64,000 bases of DNA from CANDYO01 sp049653745 (GCA_049653745.1 JBASGW010000073.1:1-64000), one strand, 5' to 3'. Positions 8,236 through 17,309 are shown, numbered from the stretch's first letter. Numbers and translations are program-made. The notes: generated from the letters alone by a model not told the origin.

Positions 8236-9228
8236 ATGGTTCAACCAGTTCAGTATAAGAATGTCAACGGCATCGTTTTGATGTTAATCAATGCTTTTGC
8301 AACTTCAATGTTGTATGTGATAATAAAATATCTCACACAGTTTATTACTTCAAGTCAAGTAGTGTTTATTTATAAATCTTTGGTGCTAGTTGGAATTGTG
8401 CCCTGGATTTTATATGACGGTATTAGATGTGTTAAAACTAGAAAATTCAAATTGCATCTTCTTAGAGGTGTAGTAAGCACATTAGGGGCCCTTTGCTTCT
8501 TTTATGGAATGAGTAAAGTAGATATTGCTAGCGCCACAGCTTTAAATAAAATGGAGCCTGTATTACTAATAATTGTTAGTATGATTTATTTTAAAGAAAA
8601 GCTTTCATTAAGTAAAATAACTACAGTAGCATTAAGTTGTTTTGGAATGTTATTGGTGGTATATCCTGCAGTAGTGGTTACTGATAATGGATTTAGCTTT
8701 CCATGGTTTATGGAAGAGTCTAGCACTAAAGAATTTAATTATAATTATCTAATAATTTTATTAGGTGTGTTACTATGGACAGCAAATAGTAGTGTAATTA
8801 AAATTTTAGGAAGAACTGAATCTAATCGTACCCAATTATTTTACGTATCTGTAATTTCAGTGCTAGTATCTATGCCAGCGGCTTTATTTCAATGGGGTAA
8901 CCATAGTATTGTCGGAATGAATATTCCTTGGATTATTGAAATGAACTCTTTTGCTAATTTTACACCACAAATAATAGGATTTTTGCTTTGTTTGGGAATG
9001 TTACACTTTATGCATGTAGCTTGTTACTTCCAATCTTTAAAAATAGCTGAAATGTCAGTTGTGGCTCCTTTTGATTATAGCAAATTAGTTTTTGGTGGAA
9101 TATTAGGATTTTGTTTTTTTGGCAACCAACCTACCTTAAGTGCTTATATCGGCTATGCATTAATTATTATGTCGGGGATATATTTGCTAAAGATTCAATC
9201 AAAAGAACGTAAAGCTCAAAGTAAATAA
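8236..9228 (+). CDS. EamA/DMT-superfamily transporter
   Basis: The 330-residue product is almost entirely hydrophobic, with about ten membrane helices in two EamA halves (roughly residues 8-145 and 165-318). The first half has the typical RGVVSTLGALCFFYGM and LNKMEPVLLIIVSMIYFKEK stretches; the second ends with FGNQPTLSAYIGYALIIM. Relatives carry metabolites such as amino acids or nucleotide-like compounds across the inner membrane, and rickettsiae use one of this superfamily for S-adenosylmethionine import. I cannot assign a substrate. It has its own promoter region and ends at a strong hairpin, so it is probably monocistronic. Confidence 0.88.
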   Translation: MVQPVQYKNVNGIVLMLINAFATSMLYVIIKYLTQFITSSQVVFIYKSLVLVGIVPWILYDGIRCVKTRKFKLHLLRGVVSTLGALCFFYGMSKVDIASATALNKMEPVLLIIVSMIYFKEKLSLSKITTVALSCFGMLLVVYPAVVVTDNGFSFPWFMEESSTKEFNYNYLIILLGVLLWTANSSVIKILGRTESNRTQLFYVSVISVLVSMPAALFQWGNHSIVGMNIPWIIEMNSFANFTPQIIGFLLCLGMLHFMHVACYFQSLKIAEMSVVAPFDYSKLVFGGILGFCFFGNQPTLSAYIGYALIIMSGIYLLKIQSKERKAQSK

Positions 9229-9234
9229 CTTGAG

Positions 9235-9267
9235 TATTAGAGAAGAGATTAAACCTCTTCTCTAATA
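9235..9267. terminator. Strong bidirectional hairpin between convergent genes
   Basis: A perfect 13-bp inverted repeat, TATTAGAGAAGAG (9235-9247) and CTCTTCTCTAATA (9255-9267), encloses a seven-base loop. It begins six bases after the EamA stop and lies between two convergent genes. No long T run follows on either strand, so termination may be inefficient or helped by Rho. Confidence 0.7.
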
Positions 9268-9305
9268 TACCATTCTCATCGCTACTTAACCCAGTTTATT
9301 ATCTT

Positions 9306-9761
9306 CTAATTTAAGCTTATTGTTGCCGTACTAGTTATAGTTGCGCTGCATTCAGTGTTTGTTGTGCAATCAGGATTATTAAAGATAAAATTAATAGTTA
9401 TATCCTGTGAGGTTAGCTCTTGGTTTAAATTAATTGATATTTCTTGATCAAGCTTCATAGAGATACTTTGTGCATTATTAGAAACATTGAAAGATACAAA
9501 ATCAGGGTCAAGATTTTTAATTCTTAAGTATGAATTTGCGTCTGTTATTTTAATAGTTATATTTTCAGGAGTTATTTTATGATCTTTAATAATAATTCCC
9601 GGTATATCAGGATCATCAAGCGGATTGGTTTGATTATTTTGAGGAGAATATTTTTTATGCTTGATAAATCTTTGAGGTATCTTATTAGAGTGATCAGTAG
9701 CTTGAGTGATAACGTCAGTTAAAATTAAAACTAAAAAGAATAATTTAACAATAAATTTCAT
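9306..9761 (-). CDS. Small exported protein, cupredoxin-like fold without copper ligands (tentative)
   Basis: This 151-residue protein has a signal peptide (about residues 1-21), a polar linker and then a single beta-rich domain. The run PGIIIKDHKITPENITIKI, then SYLRIKNLDPDFVSFNV, resembles the first strands of periplasmic cupredoxin_1 domains, which have the pattern hxIKDHxFxPxxhxhx then Nx-D. The usual copper-binding His, Cys and Met positions are absent. The only two cysteines, both near the C-terminus (PDCTTNTEC), could form a disulfide. The family call is inference; that it is a small exported beta protein is well supported. It is transcribed alone, convergent with the transporter gene. 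Confidence 0.6.
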   Translation of the reverse strand: MKFIVKLFFLVLILTDVITQATDHSNKIPQRFIKHKKYSPQNNQTNPLDDPDIPGIIIKDHKITPENITIKITDANSYLRIKNLDPDFVSFNVSNNAQSISMKLDQEISINLNQELTSQDITINFIFNNPDCTTNTECSATITSTATISLN

Positions 9762-9912
9762 ATTAACTCTATACCTATAAATTTTTCTACTAGTAAAAAT
9801 AGCAGTAAAAAATTAAAAAACTCTTAAAGGATCAAATTGTTATTTCGATTTATTTGTTATAAAATTGGAATAAAGCAGTTGAATATAAAAAAGCTAATTT
9901 TGAGAACTTGAT

Positions 9913-10815
9913 ATGAAAATTCTAATAACAGGCGGAACTGGTCTAATTGGTTCTAATATAATCAAAGCTTTAATAGCAGAATATCAAAATATAAATATTA
10001 CAATATTCACACGTAACACTTTATTAACAGAGAATTCCTCAAATATTCAGATCAAATACATAGATGATATTAACAAGCTAGATAAGGATTATAATATTAT
10101 TATTAATCTTGCAGGCGAGCCAATAAACAAAGGTAGATGGACTGATAGTAAAAAAGCTAGAATATTATCTAGCAGAATAGATATTACAAAGAAACTGATA
10201 GAATATATAAGCAAATTAGAGCAAAAACCAGAACTTCTCATTAGTGGTTCTGCAATAGGTTTTTATGGCTCTAATCCTACCCAAATATTTACTGAAGATT
10301 CTAAAGCAGATGACGATGGTTTTACCCATCAATTATGTGAGAGATGGGAGAATATAGCCAATGAAGCTAAAGATTACGGCGTTAGAGTTGTTAATCTACG
10401 CACAGGAATTGTGTTAGCTAAAGAAGGAGGCATATTAAAAGAGATGCTATGGCCTTTTAAACTGGCTTTAGGATGTCAAATAGGGGATGGTAAAGCATAT
10501 ATGTCTTGGATCCATATAAAAGATCTTTGCAATATAATTATGTATATTATCAATAATAAAAATATTGAAGGACCGGTGAATGGGACGGCCCCTAATCCAG
10601 TGCAAAATAGAGATTTTAGTAAAACATTAGCTAAAGTCTTAAATAGGCCTATGTTTTTAACTATGCCCAGCTTTATAGTAAAAATTATGTTTGGAGAAAT
10701 GGGAGAGGCTCTATTGCTAAATGGACAGAGAGTGTTGCCTAATAAAATCACAGAGGCTGGATATTCTTTTGAGTTTGATAATCTTAACAAAGCTTTAGAT
10801 AATCTATTTATTTAA
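9913..10815 (+). CDS. TIGR01777-type NAD(P)-dependent epimerase (YfcH/SDR39U1-like)
   Basis: This is an atypical short-chain dehydrogenase of 300 residues. The nucleotide-binding glycine motif is GGTGLIG (7-13). Family-specific stretches follow: NLAGEPINKGRWTDSKKARI, SGSAIGFYG, LRTGIVLAKEGG, SWIHIKDL and a C-terminal NGTAPNPVQNRDFSKTL plus GQRVLPNKITEAGYSF. These define the YfcH/SDR39U1 family, whose reaction is not established although an NADP cofactor is expected. It is cytoplasmic and stands alone, with nearly 300 non-coding bases behind it. Confidence 0.92.
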   Translation: MKILITGGTGLIGSNIIKALIAEYQNINITIFTRNTLLTENSSNIQIKYIDDINKLDKDYNIIINLAGEPINKGRWTDSKKARILSSRIDITKKLIEYISKLEQKPELLISGSAIGFYGSNPTQIFTEDSKADDDGFTHQLCERWENIANEAKDYGVRVVNLRTGIVLAKEGGILKEMLWPFKLALGCQIGDGKAYMSWIHIKDLCNIIMYIINNKNIEGPVNGTAPNPVQNRDFSKTLAKVLNRPMFLTMPSFIVKIMFGEMGEALLLNGQRVLPNKITEAGYSFEFDNLNKALDNLFI

Positions 10816-11111
10816 ATGCCAGATACTTGCATTGATATACCCCATGCAGAATCCCATCATTCAAGTATAATAAACTTCAAACTGGAGTAAGAATCTATTT
10901 AGATAGGGTTAATTCAGGCTTTATAAGAGTTTTATGCCAAGTATTCACAGAGGTTTGTGTAATTAATCAAGCAGATATCTCAAATATAAGGCATACTGCA
11001 ATTCATAAAAAATAGTTTTTTATTTTTTTGTAAATTATACCAAACTTAATCAAAAATATAGAGCGTAAATTTTTGCGAGGTTATGACTAGCTAATGTAGT
11101 TCTTGTATTAT
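10816..11111 (+). pseudogene. Non-coding gap with a possible coding remnant
   Basis: No gene with a start codon is visible. One plus-strand frame stays open for about 53 codons up to TAG 11013-11015 and ends in the peptide CVINQADISNIRHTAIHKK, but has no start, so it may be a decayed gene or chance. A T-rich stretch just after the TAG could serve as a weak transcript end. I do not recognise the peptide. Confidence 0.25.
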
Positions 11112-11188
11112 TGGCGCGTCCTAAGAGATTCGAACTCCTGACCCACAGATTAGAAATCTGTTGCTCTATCCTGCTGAGCTAAGGACGC
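11112..11188 (-). tRNA. tRNA-Arg (anticodon UCU)
   Basis: On the minus strand the 5' arm GCGTCCT pairs fully with AGGACGC. The D arm (GCTCAGCAGGATAGAGC), the anticodon stem ACAGA/TCTGT with loop TTTCTAA, and a T arm with GTTCGAATC are all present. The anticodon is TCT, reading AGA and AGG. The 3' CCA is genome-encoded (11112-11114). Confidence 0.96.
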
Positions 11189-11195
11189 TTACGAT

Positions 11196-11223
11196 AAGAT
11201 ACCAATAGAGGTACATTAATCAA
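11196..11223 (-). promoter_or_regulatory. Candidate tRNA-Arg promoter
   Basis: Reading the minus strand, TTGATT (11223-11218) and TATCTT (11201-11196) are separated by 16 bases, and the tRNA begins eight bases after the -10. Spacing and position fit a sigma-70 promoter, but the hexamers are only partial matches. Confidence 0.45.
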
Positions 11224-11287
11224 ATTAAAGAAATTTACTAAAAATACAAGCTATTTTTTGTATAAATTTAGCTTAATGTATATTAAT

Positions 11288-11668
11288 TTACTTATCCAAT
11301 GATGAAAGTAAAGAGTTAATTCTATCAACATTCTCAAGAGTATCATCATAACGGAAAGTTATTTGAGGAGAGAATTTCAATTGAAGGCTTTTATTTACAA
11401 TATATCTAAATTTTGGTGCTAATTTATTTAATTCTAATAAAAAATCTTTCTTATCTAAGCAGTTATAAACAGTAATAAAAACCGTAGCATTTTGTAAATC
11501 TGGGCTAATATTAACTTTAGAAATAGTAATAAAGTTATTTTCTAAAACTTCAGCTTCCACCTGTTTTTTTACAATCGCTTCAGCTACAAGTTCTTTTATT
11601 GTTTGAGCAACCTTTAATTGCCTAGTAGAGGACTTTTTTGCCGGTAAAATCTTTTCTAATTCTAACAT
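11288..11668 (-). CDS. rbfA: 30S ribosome-binding factor A
   Basis: The 126-residue product has the single KH-like RbfA fold, with RQLKVAQTIKELVAEAI at residues 17-33 followed by ITISKVNISPDLQNATVFITVY. RbfA binds free 30S subunits and helps the 5' end of 16S rRNA mature. Its ATG lies four bases after the infB stop, and it closes the rimP-nusA-infB-rbfA operon in the usual gene order. Length is normal. Confidence 0.95.
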   Translation of the reverse strand: MLELEKILPAKKSSTRQLKVAQTIKELVAEAIVKKQVEAEVLENNFITISKVNISPDLQNATVFITVYNCLDKKDFLLELNKLAPKFRYIVNKSLQLKFSPQITFRYDDTLENVDRINSLLSSLDK

Positions 11669-11672
11669 TTAA

Positions 11673-14165
11673 CTAAAGTGTCCTTGCTTCTTCAATAAGT
11701 TTATATACTTCAACTTTATCACCTTCACGAATATCTTCATAGTTTTCAAAAGCAATACCACATTCAAAGCTTTCACGAACTTCTTTTACATCTTCTTTAA
11801 AGCGACGTAGTGTTTTGAGTTTGCCTTGATGAATCACCACATTATCACGTAATAATCTTACACCAGCTCCGCGAGAGATGTAGCCATCAGTTACATAAGA
11901 TCCAGCAATTTTCCCAGCTTTAGTAATGTTATAAACCTTACGAATTTCAACATGCCCTATATATTCTTCACGAATAACCGGAGAAAGCATTCCAGAAAGT
12001 ATAGCTTTAATATCATCAATTAAGTTATAGATTATAGAATAATATCTAATATCTACGCCATCGCTTTCTGCTTGAGATCTTGCTTGATTATTAGCTCTAA
12101 CATTGAATCCAACAATCATAGCATTTGAAGCGCTAGCTAAGGCTATATCAGACTCATTAATTCCTCCAGCAGCAGAGTGAAGAATTCTTACTCTAACTTC
12201 TTCTCCATTAAATTTTTGAAGGCTGCCTGATATTGCTTCAATTGAGCCATGTACATCTGCTTTAATAATAATAGGTAATTCTTTGATTCTGCCACTGCCT
12301 GACTGTAAAAACAATTCTGCCAAACTACCGCGTTTATTAGCAAAATTCTTCACCAGCTGCCTACGTTGGTTTCTGTATTGAGTGATTTCTCGTGCTTGTT
12401 TTTCATGATCTACAGCACTGAAATTATCCCCGGCATCAGAAGCTGCATCAAGCCCTAAAACTTCAATTGGAGTTGAAGGAGTAGCTTCGGTTAGAGTTCT
12501 TCCTTTATCATCATGAATAACCCTAACTTTACCAGAGCTGCTTCCTGCTACAATAATATCTCCAACTTTTAAGGTACCACGCTGAACTAATAAAGTGGTA
12601 ATAACACCTTTGTTTTTATCAACTTTTGATTCAATAACAACACCAGAAGCTTTTGATTTATAATTTGCGCGTAAATTTAGCATCTCAGCTTGTAATAAAA
12701 TAATTTCTTCAAGTTTATCAAGGTTTAGTTTTTGTTTCGCTGAAACTTCAACCACTAAAACATCACCACCTAAATCTTCAGGAATTAATCCATGCTGTAG
12801 TAATTCTTGTTTTACTCTTGATGGGTCTGCTCCAGGCTTGTCAATTTTATTGATAGCAACAATAATTGGCACTTCAGCAGCCTTAGCATGATTTAAAGCT
12901 TCAATTGTTTGAGCCATAATACCATCATCTGCAGCAACAACTAATATTACTATATCTGTAGATTTAGCTCCTCTAGAGCGCATAGCTGTGAAAGCTTCAT
13001 GACCAGGAGTGTCAATAAAGGTTATATGTTCGCCACTAGCCAGGGTAATTTGATAAGCTCCAATATGCTGAGTAATTCCGCCTGCTTCACCTAGTACTAC
13101 ATCTGATGAACGTAAAGCATCAAGAAGAGAAGTTTTTCCATGATCCACATGGCCCATAATAGTGACCACAGGAGGGCGGCGCATTAAATCAGAATCATTA
13201 TCTTCAAACTGGAGAATATTTTCAACATCGCCTTCGGTAACTCTCTTAACTTTATGACCAAAACTGCCAATTAGTAATTCAGCAGTATCAGCATCAATAA
13301 GCTGACTAGAAGTTACTAACATTCCCAATTTCATAAGTTCTTTAGTAACGTCAGCTACTCTTTCAGACATTCTATTGGCTAGTTCTTGCACGCTGATTGA
13401 TTCTGGTAAAATAACTTCTTTAATAAATTTCTCAGATGGAAGAGCAAATGCAGCGTGATGATCTCTTCTAGCTTTTTCTCTTTGACGCTTTAAAGCAGCC
13501 ATACTTCTGTGACGGACTAATTCAATATCATCAGTTCCATCTTCTTGATTAGAGAGAGAATTAAGCTTGTCTGCTAATTTTCGTGAATCATCATATTTAG
13601 TTTTAGATGTTTTAACTTTTACATCATGTTTATTAATTTTCTTTTCTACTTCTTGTTCTTTATCAACAGTGGCCTGATTTTTAGGAATATGTTTTTTGAA
13701 GTCATTTTTATTGTTTTCTTCAGCATCAGTAGTGATAGGAGCTATAACAGCATCTATTGGCTCTGCAACCTTTTCAGTAGGAACTAATACAGGTTCATCT
13801 AGGCTTTCATTAATATTAACTGATAGAAGAGCCTCTTCTTGACGAATTTTTTCTTGAGCTTGCTTTAAAGCTTCTTCTTGTGAAGCTTGCTTTAAAGCTT
13901 GTAAACGCGCAGTGAACTCATCATTTGTTAAATTATCAGTTGTATTATTAATGGCTGGCATGGCTGGAGATTCATGAGTGCTAGGCTTAATTGCATCCTT
14001 GATTCCAAAGCGCTTTTTTTTCACCTCAACTACTACAGTCTTAGAGCGCCCTTGATTAAAATTATGCTTGATTTGACTACTGTCAAATGACCTGTTCAGC
14101 TTCAAAACTGAAGGCTGTATGCCAAGCTTGGTTTCTTTGTTCGGGTCGTTCTGTTCTTCACTCAT
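11673..14165 (-). CDS. infB: Translation initiation factor IF-2
   Basis: This 830-residue GTPase has a long charged, low-complexity N-terminal region (1-240, rich in Lys, Glu and Gln) and an IF2_N segment (about 253-305). The G domain shows GHVDHGKT (338-345), DTPGH (385-389) and NKID (439-442). The beta-barrel domains and the C-terminal fMet-tRNA-binding domain follow. All GTP-binding boxes are intact. It positions initiator tRNA on the 30S subunit and promotes subunit joining. It sits between nusA and rbfA; the 27-base gap to nusA contains no promoter-like sequence. Confidence 0.98.
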   Translation of the reverse strand: MSEEQNDPNKETKLGIQPSVLKLNRSFDSSQIKHNFNQGRSKTVVVEVKKKRFGIKDAIKPSTHESPAMPAINNTTDNLTNDEFTARLQALKQASQEEALKQAQEKIRQEEALLSVNINESLDEPVLVPTEKVAEPIDAVIAPITTDAEENNKNDFKKHIPKNQATVDKEQEVEKKINKHDVKVKTSKTKYDDSRKLADKLNSLSNQEDGTDDIELVRHRSMAALKRQREKARRDHHAAFALPSEKFIKEVILPESISVQELANRMSERVADVTKELMKLGMLVTSSQLIDADTAELLIGSFGHKVKRVTEGDVENILQFEDNDSDLMRRPPVVTIMGHVDHGKTSLLDALRSSDVVLGEAGGITQHIGAYQITLASGEHITFIDTPGHEAFTAMRSRGAKSTDIVILVVAADDGIMAQTIEALNHAKAAEVPIIVAINKIDKPGADPSRVKQELLQHGLIPEDLGGDVLVVEVSAKQKLNLDKLEEIILLQAEMLNLRANYKSKASGVVIESKVDKNKGVITTLLVQRGTLKVGDIIVAGSSSGKVRVIHDDKGRTLTEATPSTPIEVLGLDAASDAGDNFSAVDHEKQAREITQYRNQRRQLVKNFANKRGSLAELFLQSGSGRIKELPIIIKADVHGSIEAISGSLQKFNGEEVRVRILHSAAGGINESDIALASASNAMIVGFNVRANNQARSQAESDGVDIRYYSIIYNLIDDIKAILSGMLSPVIREEYIGHVEIRKVYNITKAGKIAGSYVTDGYISRGAGVRLLRDNVVIHQGKLKTLRRFKEDVKEVRESFECGIAFENYEDIREGDKVEVYKLIEEARTL

Positions 14166-14192
14166 AATTTCTCTATAAATTTTATGTGTTTA

Positions 14193-15692
14193 TTAATCTA
14201 TATGATTTTTAGCTTCGTTAATCAATGTTTTTATTTGGTCGCCACTCAAATTACTATTAGGTAAAATTTGATTAAATTCTTTCAGTGTTAATTCAGCTAG
14301 ATCTTCAGGAGTTTTTATACCCTCTTCAGCTAATTTCAAAATTTGTTCTTGAGGTAAATCAAGAATATCTAATAAACTTTGCGCCACACCTAATGTTTTG
14401 ATTTGATCTTCAAAAGCTTCATTAATTTTAGTAATATATTTCTCAGCTCTTGTTTTAAGTGCTTTAGCCAGATTTTCATCAAAGCCTTCAATTTCTAAAA
14501 GATCTTCGTCACTAGTGTGATAAATATCTTCAACAGAAGTGAATCCTTCAGCTGCAAGAAGTTGAGCTAACATTTCTTCAACATCAAGTTTGCTCATAAA
14601 TAATTCAGTTAGATTGTTGAATTCTTCACTTCTGCGTTTTGATTCTTCATCTTCAGTAAGAATATCAATGTGCCAATTGGTTAATTTTGAAGCTAAACGA
14701 ACATTTTGTCCTTTTCTTCCTATAGCTAGGCTGAGTTGTTCAGTTGGAACTACAACTTCAATTCTGCGTTTATCTTCATCAATTACCACCTTGCTAACTT
14801 CTGCAGGAGTTAAAGCATTTACAACAAAGGTAGCAGGATTTGAAGACCAAGCAATAATATCAATCTTCTCTCCTTGAAGCTCATTTACAACAGCTTGAAC
14901 TCTACTTCCTCTTATCCCAACGCATGATCCAATTGGATCTATTGATGAGTCTCTGCAATATACAGCTATTTTTGCTCTTGAGCCAGGTTCGCGAGCAACA
15001 GATTTAATTTCAATTACTCCATCATAAATTTCAGGAACTTCTTGAGCAAAAAGTTTAGCTAAGAAGTTATCATGAGTTCTAGATAAGAATATTTGTGGTC
15101 CTTTGACTACTCTTCTAACATCTTCAACATAAACTCTAATTTTATCATTAGGTCTGAAAATTTCATTTTTAATAATGCTTTCTTTCTTTAAAACTGCTTC
15201 ATCTCTACCAACATCAACAATTATATCGCCAAATTCTAAGCGCTTTACTACGCCATTCATTATATCGCCAACACGATTTATGAAAGCCTCAAATTGTCTA
15301 TCACGCTCAGCATCACGAACTTTTTGAATAATAATTTGCTTTGCAGATTGAGCCGCAACCCTTCCAAGATCAATAGGAGGCAATAGTTCAGTAACCTGAT
15401 CTCCAATTACAGCGTCAGGAGAAGCTGCTTTTGCATCATTTAGTGAAACCTCTATTGCTGAATTTTCAACATTTTCTACAACTTCAAAAACGCGATAAAT
15501 ATCTACTTTACCAGTTTTACGATCAATCTCAGCTTTTATATTATGTTTTTGACCATATTTACGTTTAGCAGCTGCTTGAATTGCAAACTCCATAGCTTCA
15601 ATAACCGAATCTCGGCTTATGCCTTTTTCTCTTGCTACTGCATCTGCTACTTGAATAATTTCATTATTGCCAAAACCGCTTGAACTATGCAT
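14193..15692 (-). CDS. nusA: Transcription termination/antitermination factor NusA
   Basis: The 499-residue product has the NusA N-terminal RNA-polymerase-binding domain (about 1-125), an S1 domain (about 135-200, GVVKRLEFGDIIVDVG), two KH domains with DPIGSCVGIRGSRVQAV and LAIGRKGQNVRLA, and two C-terminal acidic repeats typical of proteobacterial NusA. It controls pausing, intrinsic termination and rRNA antitermination. The start codon overlaps the end of rimP by eight bases, showing translational coupling. An intrinsic terminator lies in front of the operon, which is relevant because NusA itself modulates such sites. Confidence 0.98.
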   Translation of the reverse strand: MHSSSGFGNNEIIQVADAVAREKGISRDSVIEAMEFAIQAAAKRKYGQKHNIKAEIDRKTGKVDIYRVFEVVENVENSAIEVSLNDAKAASPDAVIGDQVTELLPPIDLGRVAAQSAKQIIIQKVRDAERDRQFEAFINRVGDIMNGVVKRLEFGDIIVDVGRDEAVLKKESIIKNEIFRPNDKIRVYVEDVRRVVKGPQIFLSRTHDNFLAKLFAQEVPEIYDGVIEIKSVAREPGSRAKIAVYCRDSSIDPIGSCVGIRGSRVQAVVNELQGEKIDIIAWSSNPATFVVNALTPAEVSKVVIDEDKRRIEVVVPTEQLSLAIGRKGQNVRLASKLTNWHIDILTEDEESKRRSEEFNNLTELFMSKLDVEEMLAQLLAAEGFTSVEDIYHTSDEDLLEIEGFDENLAKALKTRAEKYITKINEAFEDQIKTLGVAQSLLDILDLPQEQILKLAEEGIKTPEDLAELTLKEFNQILPNSNLSGDQIKTLINEAKNHID

Positions 15693-16170
15693 GACCTGAT
15701 CCTTTTTTAGTTTTTGTCTTATTATTTTGTGGTTGATAATATATATTTGCTGATTGTACTTTATCTAGATTAATTTGTACAACTTTGTCTGCACAAGTTA
15801 ATTCAATGATATTAGTTTCTTCATTGAAATTAGTCAGTTCACCCATAAATTTTTTCTGACCATCAATAAGATTAAAGCAGTTTAATTTAATAGTGTTACC
15901 AATAAATTTAATAAAATGAGCTGGTTTGATTAAAGGGCGATCAAGTCCAGGAGAGCTAACTTCTAAGTTATATTTATCACTAATTTCAGCAACGCTTAAT
16001 ATTGGATTTATCAACTTAGTGACTTTAGTGCAATCTGTAATATTTACACCTTCCTCACTATCAATCATAATTTGAATGATATCATCGCCAATATGTTTAA
16101 TTCTAACTAATTCATAGCCTAAATTATTAAGAGGCTGCTCTATTAAATTTTGTATTTTTTCTTCAATCAT
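15685..16170 (-). CDS. rimP: Ribosome maturation factor RimP
   Basis: The 161-residue product has the two RimP domains: an N-terminal alpha/beta domain with LGYELVRIKHIGDDIIQIMI and the signature LEVSSPGLDRPL, then an SH3-like C-terminal domain. It assists 30S assembly. It is the first gene of the nusA-infB operon, and its last codons overlap nusA. The ATG at 16170 has no clear Shine-Dalgarno sequence, and the 20 bases upstream separate it from a perfect intrinsic terminator. Confidence 0.95.
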   Translation of the reverse strand: MIEEKIQNLIEQPLNNLGYELVRIKHIGDDIIQIMIDSEEGVNITDCTKVTKLINPILSVAEISDKYNLEVSSPGLDRPLIKPAHFIKFIGNTIKLNCFNLIDGQKKFMGELTNFNEETNIIELTCADKVVQINLDKVQSANIYYQPQNNKTKTKKGSGHA

Positions 16171-16190
16171 TTTATTAAATCTAATATGTT

Positions 16191-16224
16191 AAAAAAAAGG
16201 TGGGTTAAACTTAATAACCCACCT
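16191..16224 (-). terminator. Intrinsic terminator (possible attenuator) directly in front of rimP-nusA
   Basis: On the minus strand, a 10-bp perfect stem (AGGTGGGTTA pairing with TAACCCACCT; 16224-16215 and 16207-16198) with a seven-base loop is followed at once by eight T residues (16198-16191). Twenty bases later rimP starts. It could end the transcript of the upstream glycosyltransferase gene. However, no promoter fits between it and rimP, so operon transcripts must start before it and read through. A TATAAT box on the minus strand at 16242-16237 would start RNA just before the hairpin. Confidence 0.85.
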
Positions 16225-16376
16225 CACGAACCAAATATTATAATAGTTCATAACATAGCAAATATTATAAAATTTTGCAAGCTGTATTTTATTTGAATAT
16301 TTGAGAGCAAAGGCAATGCTACAGTAATTGGTTATAATATCTATTTGAACCAATAAATGCTCTAAAACCCTAAAAT

Positions 16377-17309
16377 TTAGCTAAACCAGGAAGATTGAGA
16401 ATCAGGATCTCTTCCGATATAAAGTTCTTCTCTCATCTCTCCATAGCAAAATTTAAATATTTCATTTACCCCTTCTGCATTTTCTATATTAGACTTTAGG
16501 GTGTCGCGCCAAACTCCATAAGTTATATGTGTCAAATGAAGATCATCTTTTATCTCCGAATTATCTAGCATATTGTCAATTACATCTGACATAGCATTTA
16601 ATATAGAATGATCTTTATGCGCGGCAATAAAATAATTTTCTATATCACGAAAATTACGAGCTACGGTAATAAAGCTATAATCATCAAAGAATTTGCCTAA
16701 TTTTTTTGTATAAAGTTCAAAATTTAGATCAGTAGCTACTCCTCCGTAGATGAGAGCAGTTTTATATTTAAGTGTATCAACCATTGATCCGTAATAACCT
16801 TTGTCAATATAATCATTTATTTTATCTAAATGTTGAGCTTTAATATCTAAACTATTAATATTCTTAATATCAACGTTAATAGCTTTAAGTTTGGCTATAG
16901 TGGTGGGATATAAAGTTTCATCATTAACCCAAAAGAAATGATGAAAATAATTACTTTTCTCGTTTTGATTCAACGACATATAGTGATTTGGGGTGATGCA
17001 CTGCCAATTTTGCTTATTTTCTAGGTAATATTTAATATTAAAGCATTCTATGTTGTTATCCATTCTGGAATATTGATTTAATAAGTTATCAAATGCAACA
17101 TCAGGAATTTCCTTGCTATTATCTGTTTGATTGTGAGTTTTTAACCAAAAATGATGGGTGTTTTTTTCAATTGGTTTAGTGTTAATCGGAAGCTGCTCAG
17201 GGTTGCGATAAAAAGTGCACACATCTTCGGGTATATCCAGCATTCCTTCGTTTAGTGGAGAGCTTGTAGGCCATGTAATAGAGTGCCTATTAAATACTTT
17301 ATCTACCAT
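16377..17309 (-). CDS. Probable GT-A glycosyltransferase with DXD-type sugar-binding region (candidate effector)
   Basis: The 310-residue product shows features of the DXD sugar-binding glycosyltransferases (TcdA/TcdB- and Och1-like). These are an early HHFWLKT strand (52-58), a second HHFFWVND strand (123-130), and the core VDTLKYKTALIYGGVATDLN (177-196), where GGVATDLN aligns with the GGhYhDhD motif that binds UDP-sugar and metal. The second Asp of DXD is Asn196. There is no signal peptide or membrane segment, so any export would need a secretion system. An AGAGG ribosome-binding site precedes the ATG. Bacterial relatives include host-modifying toxins, but an ordinary cell-surface glycosyltransferase is not excluded. 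Confidence 0.65.
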   Translation of the reverse strand: MVDKVFNRHSITWPTSSPLNEGMLDIPEDVCTFYRNPEQLPINTKPIEKNTHHFWLKTHNQTDNSKEIPDVAFDNLLNQYSRMDNNIECFNIKYYLENKQNWQCITPNHYMSLNQNEKSNYFHHFFWVNDETLYPTTIAKLKAINVDIKNINSLDIKAQHLDKINDYIDKGYYGSMVDTLKYKTALIYGGVATDLNFELYTKKLGKFFDDYSFITVARNFRDIENYFIAAHKDHSILNAMSDVIDNMLDNSEIKDDLHLTHITYGVWRDTLKSNIENAEGVNEIFKFCYGEMREELYIGRDPDSQSSWFS

